Origin: Terrimonas_B sp041743125
GTDB lineage: Bacteria > Bacteroidota > Bacteroidia > Chitinophagales > Chitinophagaceae
Assembly (NCBI GenBank): GCA_041743125.1
Contig: JBGTNK010000189.1
Coordinates: forward strand, 8,749-72,748
Direction: 5' to 3'
Length of the DNA: 64,000 nt
The stretch's first letter is position 1. The number at the start of each line of letters is the position of its first letter. Below, in pieces: positions 43,854 through 51,873 of the stretch. The translations under genes were made by a program, and so were the position numbers. The notes beneath the pieces were generated by a model, which had not been told where the DNA came from, did not search any database, and saw nothing but the letters and a program-made list of their open reading frames with translations.

Positions 43854-44624
43854 GAAAAAACGTTTATCAAATCCAGCGAAAAAATAGGGTTATAAATCAA
43901 AAAATAAGTGACAGGATATTGTGTACTAATTTTTTAATTAATCGGTATCTATAATTTTTACAGAGGATTGGGGGTACAGTAAATTAACTGACAGTCAAAG
44001 ACTAAAGAAGTTTTACCGGGAAATTCAGGGGAGTGGACTTTTCAATTATAGCACAAGATAAAAAAAGGGAATGGAAATCATAATTAATTCTATTTTTTCT
44101 TTATCAACTTTTGAAAAAAAATTTAGTGCATTAAATATGAACATTGTGGATAACTTAAATCCTCCTTTTTCAACACTTCAACTGTATTTTTTTGCCCTTT
44201 TTCTAGAAAAAGAATTCCAGGACTTTTTTTGATTCTAAATCATATCGTACAACAAACAATAAAACCCGGGGAAAATCTTGCCGGGTTCCCCTTCTAATTC
44301 GTGGTCTTTTCAATTTACTTTAACCACTAAGTGGCAGTCCATTTAACCATAATGCAGCTAAATGTTTTTTAATACGTAATTCCAGAATCACATTCATTTC
44401 ATTAGAATCTTTTAAAAAGGCTTGCAAATGAAGAAAGGAGTTATTAGGTTTGTCGGAGAATATAAAATTTAACCTTCTTAAGAATCAAACCGGTCATATA
44501 AAACCTTTACCTGGTTGGCCCTGATAAAAAAGAGTGATTGTCCTGATTCAAATCCATGTTTAAATAACCTTTTTCGTTTATCCAATTTTTCTGTGGGCTT
44601 TAGTAAACAACTTAAACCCCTGGA
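43854..44624. other. 771-nt region without recognisable genes
   Basis: No ORF with coding character was found. It holds the second TTACAGAGGATTGG motif (43958-43971), a 7-bp stem AACCCGG/CCGGGTT (44263-44287) followed on the minus strand by TTTTATTG, and a CCACTAAGTGG palindrome near 44324-44335. The left part should hold the promoter of the 41028 gene. It marks the edge of the degraded accessory stretch. Confidence 0.5.
43958..43971. repeat. 14-bp motif shared by the two dehydrogenase paralogs, copy B
   Basis: TTACAGAGGATTGG, identical to 40684-40697 and at a similar distance upstream of the paralogous gene. Confidence 0.45.
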
Positions 44625-45047
44625 ATGAAAATTATTTTAATCTCCTTTACAATGATAGTTCAATGCTGTATTCAGGGATCTGCGAATGCCCAAAACAATA
44701 ACAAACCCACAAACATGATATACGCAAACTCTGAATTATCAGATGTAAAATGTGCGTATATTATTTCCTTTAATGGTAATTCAAATAATGAACGGATTCT
44801 ATTAAACTGGACCCTGGATAAAAACCAGGAAATTGACCTGGTGGAGGTGGAGAGAAGCAGTGACGGAAAGAATTTCATTTTTTCCGGATTGATATTTGGA
44901 ACAAATCAAAACGGAAAAACGAATTACTTGTACTACGAAAAAAATAAGAAGGGTATTATTAACTACCGTCTAAAAATATTACATAAGGATAAAACGGTCG
45001 ATTATTCTGCCGTCATTTCACAGGGAACAGCACTGGCCACACTATAA
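44625..45047 (+). CDS. Small secreted protein made of the fibronectin-like pre-sorting domain only
   Basis: The 140-residue protein has a signal peptide (MKIILISFTMIVQCCIQG, ending ANAQ) and then one domain: ILLNWTLDKNQEIDLVEVER, SSDGKNFIFSGLIFG, and INYRLKILHKDKTVDYSAVI. This is the same fold and motif order (W-T...E...VERS.DG..F...YR.K) seen just before the T9SS sorting domain in the large proteins of this window. There is no sorting domain, so it should stay in the periplasm or be a remnant. It is intact, with one internal cysteine besides two in the signal peptide. It is followed 10 nt later by a broken small gene. Function unknown. Confidence 0.65.
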   Translation: MKIILISFTMIVQCCIQGSANAQNNNKPTNMIYANSELSDVKCAYIISFNGNSNNERILLNWTLDKNQEIDLVEVERSSDGKNFIFSGLIFGTNQNGKTNYLYYEKNKKGIINYRLKILHKDKTVDYSAVISQGTALATL

Positions 45048-45057
45048 AAAATCATTC

Positions 45058-45386
45058 ATGTCAGAAAAAATAAAAAATAGCTTGCAGGAAAGTTACAATC
45101 GTCTAAAGAATGCAGTAAAAAAAGTGCTGAAACCCAGGCGAAATTCCATTCCGCATTTAACATTGCAACCGATCCGAAATAAAAGCAGGTTGGAGAATTA
45201 TATACCAAGACAATTGATCCGCTTAAGAGTATAGTTAGAAATTTAAGGACAGGATATTCAAATAAATGGCAATATATAAATGCTGTCTCACTCCCATATA
45301 TCTACTTAATTTCAGGAAAGCTTCCACGTGCAAGACAAACTAATTACAACGGGGGATTTGATGGCTTTTTCAAAGCCACTGCTTAG
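45058..45386 (+). pseudogene. Degraded small gene of unknown family
   Basis: An ATG at 45058 opens MSEKIKNSLQESYNRLKNAVKK. At the A7 run (45117-45123) the frame must slip by one base (A8 would restore it) to continue AETQAKFHSAFNIATDPK, then a TAA at 45180-45182 interrupts. The same frame continues KQVGELYTKTIDPLKSIVRN and on to GGFDGFFKATA with stop at 45384-45386. The joined product would be about 109 residues. I do not recognise the family. The last codons overlap a perfect 7-bp hairpin GCTTAGT/ACTAAGC (45381-45399). Confidence 0.5.
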
Positions 45387-45580
45387 TCGCAGACTAAGCA
45401 CAGCATCCTATAATTTTATTATTCTTTACTGATTTCTAGAAATGGAAGACTCCGGACAGCAGGGGAAGCACAACCCTTCATCATTTTTTATTCTTTCATC
45501 TTCCGGTTTTATTCATCTTTCTTTTTCTTTTGCCTAAAACACTTCAGACAAAGGGGGAAACAAATCTATTCTGGTATAAT

Positions 45581-45931
45581 TTAAAAAAAATCTAATACCA
45601 AGCTTTCTTCGTCAGGTGGGATAATTCCTATTGGAACATAAGTTCCTATTTTTCCATTTGGAAGCTTTATTGTTTGCGGGTATTCTCTCATTGTATCCTT
45701 CAACATAGAATTACAAGTAGGACAGCAAGTTGAACCAGCAACTTCGCTAGAGGATAAGCCCTTCGCATTGGGATTTTCCCAGTCTATTACAAATAACTCT
45801 CCGCACTGAATGCATGTTGTCAAAGAAAAAATGGACCAGCCTTCATAAGCTAAGTAATATACAGGATAGTCGTTTACACTTGGATAATCATTAATAAAAG
45901 CTTTATAACATCTAATTTTTCTCTTTCTCAT
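45581..45931 (-). CDS. Putative immunity protein with two zinc knuckles, partner of the RHS tip
   Basis: The 116-residue protein overlaps the RHS tip stop by 4 nt (ATGA), the typical layout of a toxin and its immunity gene. It has two CxxC pairs, CIQC and CCPTC, about 30 residues apart, which would form a zinc ribbon. The end PPDEESLVLDFF is acidic. There is no signal peptide, fitting a cytosolic protein. I do not know a named family for it. The role as immunity protein rests on position and size only; it remains intact although the toxin gene is broken, as expected if it still protects against kin. Confidence 0.6.
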   Translation of the reverse strand: MRKRKIRCYKAFINDYPSVNDYPVYYLAYEGWSIFSLTTCIQCGELFVIDWENPNAKGLSSSEVAGSTCCPTCNSMLKDTMREYPQTIKLPNGKIGTYVPIGIIPPDEESLVLDFF

Positions 45932-47099
45932 TGTATGCGATTTCCAACTTTATCACCTTGTCTAATTAATAAATTTTCTGTACCGGGAGCTCTTACTGAA
46001 GGAGCCTTTAATATATTAGATCCTTGTGTAAAGGGTAGTGATTGTTTAAAATACCAAGAAGGAGGGTCAATCAATCGTGGTTTACTTAATGGATATTTCA
46101 CTTCGAAAACTGCAGGCTTCATGCCCGGCTAATGAAAAGAAAATCTTTGATTGCCCCCTCAACCGTTGTATTAGCATAAATACCATCATTTCCTAACCGG
46201 CCTGCAGCACCAGATCTAAAAAAACCATTTTTAAAAGTAGATCCTGCAAACTCTGGGTTGATTGCCCTGTATCCAACTCCTTCTCCAATAGTACCGAGTC
46301 TGCTAAATTTAAGAACACCAACATAAGGAGCAACACTCAAAGTAAATTTTCCACCGTGCTCTAAAGCATCTCCAAAGTTACCACGGTTACAGGAAGTTGT
46401 CATTTCGTCAAACTCCCTAAAAGGTGTTTCAATAAAATCCTTAGCAGCATTTCCTAATCCCTTCGCTAGATTCTTTGGCTTTACGTTTTCTGCTATTTGC
46501 TTTTGTCTTGCTTCTCTTTCTGCATTAAGCTCAACCATTTCTTGTGCAGGACTGGGCTTAGGTCTATCAACTGCTTGACTTGGCTGAGGCGAAGGTTTTA
46601 CATTCTTTCAAAAATTTGACTTTCTTTCTTCTACTTCATCTTTAAATTGCAAATCCAGCTTTATCTTATGATATAAGCGGCTTTGCTGATTGATATAAGA
46701 CTCTTCTGCACCATCTAAATCTATTGCTTCAATCGGCTTATTTCCAGCAAACTGATAAAGTGTGTACCAAGGGTAGTCCTTCGAGAGAGGATCAACACTC
46801 AAAAACCTCCCCAACCTCGGATCATAAATCCTCATCCCATCATCCTGCTGGTTGCCTTCACCTTTCACCTCATTATCATTTTCCTTCCCATTAAACCCAT
46901 ATCTATAACTTTCGGTTGCAGCATACTTTCTACCAGGGATCAGCATGCCAAATGGATGGTAATCATTTTGTGAAAGAACTTCTGCAATATAATAATTTAC
47001 TATTCCGCTGCTGTCATTACCAATCTTTTTATCACTGATGGCGCTTAATACATTTCCTAAATGATTGCTTAACACACAGGCCCGGCTGCCCAATAACAT
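45928..47099 (-). pseudogene. RHS-repeat toxin tip, 5'-truncated, with a nonsense codon and a frameshift
   Basis: The fragment holds the RHS-associated core (LSNHLGNVLSAISDKK, NDYHPFGM, YRYGFNGKENDNE, MRIYDPRLGRFLSVDPLS, YQFAGNKPIEAIDLDGAEE) but no upstream YD repeats or signal. An in-frame TGA at 46608-46610 interrupts it. The same frame resumes (KNVKPSPQPSQAVDRPKPSP) and runs to 46119, where one G is missing from the GGG run near 46124-46126; with it the frame continues as GMKPAVFEVKYPLSKPRLID to the stop at 45928. The C-terminal toxin part (YRAINPEF, NGFFRSGAAGRLGNDGIYA, EVKYP) has a look of ADP-ribosyltransferase folds; that is a guess. The open frame reaches back to about 47156, at the regulator's stop, so the remnant was probably fused here by recombination. 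Confidence 0.8.
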
Positions 47100-47155
47100 G
47101 GGTTGAGGGTTTGCACCTTGCCAGGAAATACGGTTGTTTTTATTTTTATTTAATA

Positions 47156-47446
47156 CTAATTTCCTGATCCCAGGTATCCCTGAAGATCCTTTATATATTG
47201 CTCAAAGGCGGTCACTCCCTTTTTTGTAATCCGGCAGCTGGTTAGCGGGTAATTATCTTTAAATTTCTTATTTACTTCAATGTAACCCGCCTCTTTTAAT
47301 TTTTGTATCTGCACACTGAGGTTTCCGGCACTTGCATTTGTTTTCTCTTTAAGAAAAGTAAACTCAGCTTCTTTTACACTGATAAGAAGTGAAATGACTG
47401 CCAATCGTAATTGTGAATGCAATATTGGATCCAGATCTTTAAACAT
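47156..47446 (-). CDS. Winged-helix transcriptional regulator
   Basis: The 96-residue protein is a single winged-helix domain: HSQLRLAVISLLISVKEAEF, the recognition part NASAGNLSVQIQKLKEAGYI, and a wing with CRITKKGVTAFEQYI. It belongs to the small MarR/ArsR-like group often paired in Bacteroidota with a membrane-protein gene, as it is here. It starts 57 nt after the membrane-protein stop, so the pair is probably one operon. Ligand unknown. Confidence 0.85.
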   Translation of the reverse strand: MFKDLDPILHSQLRLAVISLLISVKEAEFTFLKEKTNASAGNLSVQIQKLKEAGYIEVNKKFKDNYPLTSCRITKKGVTAFEQYIKDLQGYLGSGN

Positions 47447-47502
47447 TCCTGCCCGCTTGTACCTTTTTATATTTTCGATATTTTATTCTCATTATTAAGA
47501 AA

Positions 47503-48090
47503 TCAATTGCCACCAGCCCCTGATTTAAACCGAAGCATATAGGCCGGGATAATATAACTACTGAGTATAGCCGCCGCACCAAATAATATCTGGTAATCGT
47601 ACTCAACATATGCAGAAACAATTGCCAATACCCATGCTATAATGCCTCCGACCACCAATGGCCTGAACTGAATTATATTCCCCGAAATAAATGTTCCCAA
47701 ACCGTAAAGCATTATAAAAAAAGGAAAGACAACTGTTCCCCATCCAATTTTAGAAAGTATCATACTTAAAACGAAGTAAGAAATGCCCATACCCAGCCAT
47801 AGATATTTTATGCTTTCTCCTATATACGTTTTTACCTTCCGGCTGCTGGCTTCCTTTACACCATAATAAAATGAAAACACAACACCAATAAGTATGAGCC
47901 ACCAAACCTGGTAATGTTTTTCGTAATGATAAATATGCTTTAATATAAATTGTCCGGCGCAAGCAATAAAGGTTATCCAACCCCAAACCAAAAAATAAAT
48001 ACTATTACCAGAAATATCCTCTTTGGTTCTGGTAATCATTAATTGAATCAATTGAAGGCTTTGCTCAGGTGAAAATTTTTCTTCTGCCAT
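47503..48090 (-). CDS. Five- to six-helix membrane protein partnered with the winged-helix regulator
   Basis: The 195-residue protein begins with a cytosolic stretch (MAEEKFSPEQSLQLIQLMI) and then has about five to six hydrophobic helices (for example FLVWGWITFIACAGQFIL, WWLILIGVVFSFYYG, LWLGMGISYFVLSMIL, TVVFPFFIMLYGLGTFI, VVGGIIAWVLAIVSAYV, ILFGAAAILSSYIIPAYML). I know this type only as a conserved uncharacterised neighbour of small winged-helix regulators. It may sense or respond to membrane state. Confidence 0.75.
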   Translation of the reverse strand: MAEEKFSPEQSLQLIQLMITRTKEDISGNSIYFLVWGWITFIACAGQFILKHIYHYEKHYQVWWLILIGVVFSFYYGVKEASSRKVKTYIGESIKYLWLGMGISYFVLSMILSKIGWGTVVFPFFIMLYGLGTFISGNIIQFRPLVVGGIIAWVLAIVSAYVEYDYQILFGAAAILSSYIIPAYMLRFKSGAGGN

Positions 48091-48162
48091 GGCTCTTTGA
48101 TTTATATCCGGCTAATTGTTACCGGGATTATTTATGGGTAACTATTCTTTATTCAAACAATC

Positions 48163-48828
48163 CTATTTCCCCCCGAGTGATTGGAAATACTTTAACTGGT
48201 TCAGCCCCCATACAGGATGTAAAGAACTTTCCGGTTTAAAACTTTCAAATTTTTTTGCTGCTTCTGTAAATAATTTTTGTGCTTCTGTTTTGCTGCCACC
48301 AAATTGCTCAGGAGTAAAAAACTTATCCTGTCCTTCCAGCAAATAAACTCTCGGATTATCTGGGTTTAATTTTTTGGCGGTGGCCAATGCTTCTGCTGCA
48401 GCAGGTCCGTAAGTCATATACCGGGTCATAGGGTCTGCCATAAGCCGGAGAGTGGCTATTTGTTTCCTGACAACCCAAATTTCTGAATTCTCTTTACTGA
48501 GCTCTTCCGCTTTATTTAATAATTGCTCAGCTTTAGTGGCCGCCGGATCGGTTTTCCCTGCTAACCCACCTGCATTACCATTTGTCATTGCCATTATTAA
48601 CCCGGCATTCACCTGTGCCAGGGCGGCATAATAATAAGGTGTCCATTGGTTTTTTTCAGCTTCAGCTATTCGTTCAAAAGCGTTGGCCAGGTTGATCAGT
48701 GCATCTACATTTTGTGTAGTATCTATCGCAATAATTTTTGGCTCCATTGCCTTAATAAATTTTTCACTTTGAGCAAAAGTGACCAGCATGAAAACTGAGG
48801 CTACCGTTAATAAAGAAAACTTTTTCAT
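48163..48828 (-). CDS. Secreted alpha-helical (TPR-like) protein
   Basis: The 221-residue protein has a signal peptide (MKKFSLLTVASVFMLVTFAQ). The rest is helical with TPR-like pattern: NLANAFERIAEAEKNQWTPY, KAEQLLNKAEELSKENSEIW and ALATAKKLNPDNPRVYLLEG, ending in a lysine/phenylalanine-rich segment. Similar proteins are common and uncharacterised in Chitinophagales, probably periplasmic. The ATG is preceded immediately by a 9-nt tandem repeat rich in A on the coding strand. Confidence 0.75.
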   Translation of the reverse strand: MKKFSLLTVASVFMLVTFAQSEKFIKAMEPKIIAIDTTQNVDALINLANAFERIAEAEKNQWTPYYYAALAQVNAGLIMAMTNGNAGGLAGKTDPAATKAEQLLNKAEELSKENSEIWVVRKQIATLRLMADPMTRYMTYGPAAAEALATAKKLNPDNPRVYLLEGQDKFFTPEQFGGSKTEAQKLFTEAAKKFESFKPESSLHPVWGLNQLKYFQSLGGK

Positions 48829-48858
48829 TTTTTTGTTTTTTTTGTTTTTTTTGTTTTT
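48829..48858. repeat. 9-nt tandem repeat abutting a start codon
   Basis: On the coding (minus) strand the bases before the ATG at 48828 are about three copies of CAAAAAAAA, with C at 48853, 48844 and 48835. Such tracts slip easily in replication and lie where ribosomes bind in this phylum. Confidence 0.8.
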
Positions 48859-48984
48859 AGCTAAATGGAATTTGCCCGATAATCATCACGGTTGGGATCA
48901 GCATTATCATAGCTCATTTCATTGTTTAAAATTTAAAATGGAAATATGTATAATAAAAATTGTCCAGGGTTTACTAAATAAAAT

Positions 48985-49485
48985 TTATTGAGATAAGGGA
49001 CTTAAAACTGGCCATTTTACAATCATCATAAAAAATGAAATCAGGGGAGTAATTAACGCCAGTAAACCCCAGAATTCCCATTGTTTGAATAATACAAAAA
49101 TTGAATGTTGATCATATTCCTTATCAGTAATCGCCTTAGCAAGATCATGTTTCATTTTAGTTTGTAGCGGAACTACTTTAAACGCAAACAATAATCCTGA
49201 CAAAGAAAATAAAATAAGTGGCCAGAAAATCCACCCGGTCCCAAGCAACCGTATGCCTCCGGATATTGCTGCTCCAAATCCACCCAACGTAATAATAACA
49301 ACACCGGGTATAGTGAAATACCGGTCAGATAAAATTATTCCCGATACAGTATGATGCATGTAATTAATGTCCTTTAATTGAAAAGAATAACGCATCCAGA
49401 AAAGACCAGTACTGATATTTCCCAGGAAGGCCACCACAGCCAGCAAATGAATGCATTTAAATATGACGTAATAATTCAACTCCAT
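48985..49485 (-). CDS. DUF2269-like four-helix membrane protein
   Basis: The 166-residue protein has four hydrophobic helices: IFKCIHLLAVVAFLGNISTG, FTIPGVVIITLGGFGAAISG, WIFWPLILFSLSGLLFAFKV and WGLLALITPLISFFMMIV. The conserved histidine in helix one (KCIHLLAV) and the overall layout fit DUF2269 integral membrane proteins. It starts 19 nt after the TonB receptor stop, so the two are probably co-transcribed from the promoter at 51788-51819. Function unknown; a haem- or metal-linked role at the inner membrane is possible but not shown. Confidence 0.75.
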   Translation of the reverse strand: MELNYYVIFKCIHLLAVVAFLGNISTGLFWMRYSFQLKDINYMHHTVSGIILSDRYFTIPGVVIITLGGFGAAISGGIRLLGTGWIFWPLILFSLSGLLFAFKVVPLQTKMKHDLAKAITDKEYDQHSIFVLFKQWEFWGLLALITPLISFFMMIVKWPVLSPLSQ

Positions 49486-49504
49486 ATGAATATTTTTTTG
49501 CTAT

Positions 49505-51763
49505 TCAAAAGGAACTATTTATTATTTCATCGCTACGATCTGTTCCAAAGCTTATAAAAGCCCCTATAAACACAAACATTCTTGATGTGGGTGTTATTGC
49601 TTCCCTGCGATGGCCGGTAAAAGAATACTGGTATCCGTAGGTTTGTTTGATATTAAAAATGTTACTTACCTGCATGACCCACACGGTATATGATTTTGGG
49701 TTTTGTTTTCCGATAAAGGGTAAATAATTTATTGCAAAACTTACATTGTGATAATCCGGGATAACACCCCTGTCATTAAATTTATAATTCATTCCGTCAT
49801 AACCTATATTATAATAAGGCCGCCCGGTTGCAAAGTTGTAGGCGCCGTTCAAATTCATTTTCCAATTTTGAATAAACCGTTTTACTATTACTGAACCCGT
49901 ATGTTTGGCAGCAAAATTGGGTGTGATGGCATAAGGAAAATTGAGAAAATCTCTTTTTGTATCCAGGTAGGAATAAGATATCCAATAGTCCAGGTTTTTG
50001 ATCGTCTTTTTATCCCGCCAGAAAAACTCGATGCCCTTTGCATCTCCAAAACCATTGTTGCTGATAGCTGATTCCTGGTAATTGACGAAGGAGGTTTTTA
50101 CCAGGTTTTTATATTTTTTATAAAATATTTCAGCCCGGAAAGTTTGATTGTTTATCACCCGTTGTATCTGGGCGATATAATGAATGGCCTTCATAAAAGA
50201 AAGGTCATTAGGTGAGGGAAGATATTTTCTTTCCGGGTTTTGATAAAAAATGCCATACGCCAATGAAGCCTGGGTTCCTTGGCTAAGCTTATAGGCCAGG
50301 GAAAACCGGGGAGCTATATTTGTTTTATTTAATAAAGCAGAATGTTCCAGGCGGCCACCCGCTTTTATCGCCAAATCATTCCTGATATAAATATCAGTTT
50401 CAGCAAATAGTGATTTTATATTTTCTGTCACCTTTCCGGGAAAGGCCTGTCCATTGTAATCCGTGTAAACAAAAAAATCTTTGCTATAATTATATTCGCT
50501 GCCAAACCTGGAGGAGCTTAACCCTTTCCATCTTTTTTCTATCACGAATTTTGCATTAAAATAATCACCCCGGGACTCCACATTAAAATTTTTAAATTCA
50601 AGCCCCGTCAACAATACATCGTTATGCTGCTGATCCTGCATGTTACCATTAATATCATCCTTATTATTTGTATAGGATATGCCTGTATTGATTTTCCACC
50701 TTTTTCCCAAATTCTCTCTCCATGCCAGGTTGTGGTAGGTATTAGTATTTCCAATAGAAAAATTATCCAGGTACCCTGAAGAATCTAAGCTATTCGTAGT
50801 AAAAGCCAGTTTATTACTGCTGAAATAACCGTAATATTTCAAAATGCCTGTAGCAGAAGTTTTAATCCGAAAGTTAGCATCTGCATTATGATACGAAGGC
50901 ACCCGCGAATAATCTTGCTTTTGCTTAATGACAGCGAAAGCCAGTGCAAGATTTGTATATCCATAGCTGGCTCCCCAGGAGGATTTTTTATTCTTCGCCA
51001 GATGCTGGTAACCTGCATTACCACTCAACATGGTTATACCCAGGTTAGCAGAAGAACGATCCGGCAGGTCTATTGACTCAAGTATTAATGCAGAAGATAA
51101 TGCTTGCCCGTATAAAGCTGAATATCCCCCGGTACTAAAAACTGTTCCTTTGAATATAAACGGTGAAAAACGGCTGAACTGGGCAATATTGGGGACACCA
51201 CTGTAAAAGAAATTATTTACCAAAGTGCCATCAATAAAAGTTTTTGTTTCAGCAGCTGTGCCACCCCTAACAAATAAACCCTCACTTTCTCCCACCTGCT
51301 GGGCACCGGGTAAGGTTTTTAAAGCCCCGGTTATATCTCCATTTGCACTGGCTGTTGTCACAATGTCAATAGGATTCAATATAACTGCAGCTCTTTTTCT
51401 ATCGCTTGCTTCAAAAGTACCCGCCGAAATAGTGACGGCTTCTAACTCAGTGATCTCCTCCTTTAAAACAATAGAAATATTGATTTCGTTTCCATCCAAT
51501 TTAATGTTCTGTTCAAAAGGTTTATGGCCAACAATACTCGCTGCCAGCACTTGCTCACCTGTTTCGTTTGTTAAAAAGGAAAACTTTCCTGAAGAGTCCG
51601 AAGTAGCTCCATCATAGGAATCCTTCAGGCTAATGCTTACTCCATATAAAGGTTTAGATTTGTTGTTTTTTACAACCCCTTTAATGGTGAGCTGACTATG
51701 CCCCTGGTGAAGCAAACCATTAAATAAAACAAGTAAGATAACCCCCGGCTTAATCCTTTTCAT
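49505..51763 (-). CDS. TonB-dependent outer-membrane receptor with carboxypeptidase-like N-terminal domain
   Basis: The 752-residue protein has a signal peptide (MKRIKPGVILLVLFNGLLHQ), a carboxypeptidase-regulatory-like domain (about 25-105; LTIKGVVKNNKSKPLYGVSI), a plug domain (IDIVTTASANGDITGALKTL, SEGLFVRGGTAAETKTFIDG) and a 22-strand beta-barrel. The plan is that of SusC-like or iron-complex receptors, but the length is on the short side and no SusD gene is adjacent, so an iron or cofactor substrate is more likely than a glycan. A strong promoter match lies just upstream. Confidence 0.9.
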   Translation of the reverse strand: MKRIKPGVILLVLFNGLLHQGHSQLTIKGVVKNNKSKPLYGVSISLKDSYDGATSDSSGKFSFLTNETGEQVLAASIVGHKPFEQNIKLDGNEINISIVLKEEITELEAVTISAGTFEASDRKRAAVILNPIDIVTTASANGDITGALKTLPGAQQVGESEGLFVRGGTAAETKTFIDGTLVNNFFYSGVPNIAQFSRFSPFIFKGTVFSTGGYSALYGQALSSALILESIDLPDRSSANLGITMLSGNAGYQHLAKNKKSSWGASYGYTNLALAFAVIKQKQDYSRVPSYHNADANFRIKTSATGILKYYGYFSSNKLAFTTNSLDSSGYLDNFSIGNTNTYHNLAWRENLGKRWKINTGISYTNNKDDINGNMQDQQHNDVLLTGLEFKNFNVESRGDYFNAKFVIEKRWKGLSSSRFGSEYNYSKDFFVYTDYNGQAFPGKVTENIKSLFAETDIYIRNDLAIKAGGRLEHSALLNKTNIAPRFSLAYKLSQGTQASLAYGIFYQNPERKYLPSPNDLSFMKAIHYIAQIQRVINNQTFRAEIFYKKYKNLVKTSFVNYQESAISNNGFGDAKGIEFFWRDKKTIKNLDYWISYSYLDTKRDFLNFPYAITPNFAAKHTGSVIVKRFIQNWKMNLNGAYNFATGRPYYNIGYDGMNYKFNDRGVIPDYHNVSFAINYLPFIGKQNPKSYTVWVMQVSNIFNIKQTYGYQYSFTGHRREAITPTSRMFVFIGAFISFGTDRSDEIINSSF

Positions 51764-51787
51764 TTAAGGAAATTTTAAATTGAACTA

Positions 51788-51819
51788 CAAACATAAAGTA
51801 GTTTACAATATAAACCAAA
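51788..51819 (-). promoter_or_regulatory. Bacteroidota-type promoter of the TonB receptor gene
   Basis: On the minus strand TTTG (51819-51816) and TATGTTTG (51795-51788) are separated by 20 nt, a full match to the TTTG / TAnnTTTG consensus. The start point would be near 51781, giving a leader of about 18 nt. Confidence 0.75.
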
Positions 51820-51830
51820 TTGCACTTTTA

Positions 51831-51855
51831 AAGCCGGATAACATTTATCCGGCTT
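51831..51855 (-). terminator. Hairpin terminator after the Ig-like T9SS gene
   Basis: AAGCCGGATAA pairs with TTATCCGGCTT, an 11-bp perfect stem with a 3-nt loop, 19 nt after the 51874 stop on the minus strand. The trailing T tract is short, so efficiency may be modest. Confidence 0.7.
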
Positions 51856-51873
51856 CATTTTACTAATCAATAC

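Noticed and set aside
44263..44287. GC-rich 7-bp stem as a terminator
   Set aside because: No minus-strand gene is upstream of it, so I list it only as part of the gene-free region.
43854..44624. Possible tRNA or small RNA gene in the large gene-free region
   Set aside because: No cloverleaf, no conserved tRNA loop sequences and no clear promoter-terminator pair were found.
46608..46610. TGA in the RHS tip as a selenocysteine or programmed read-through codon
   Set aside because: There is a second lesion further on and the gene is truncated at its 5' end, so simple decay is the better explanation.
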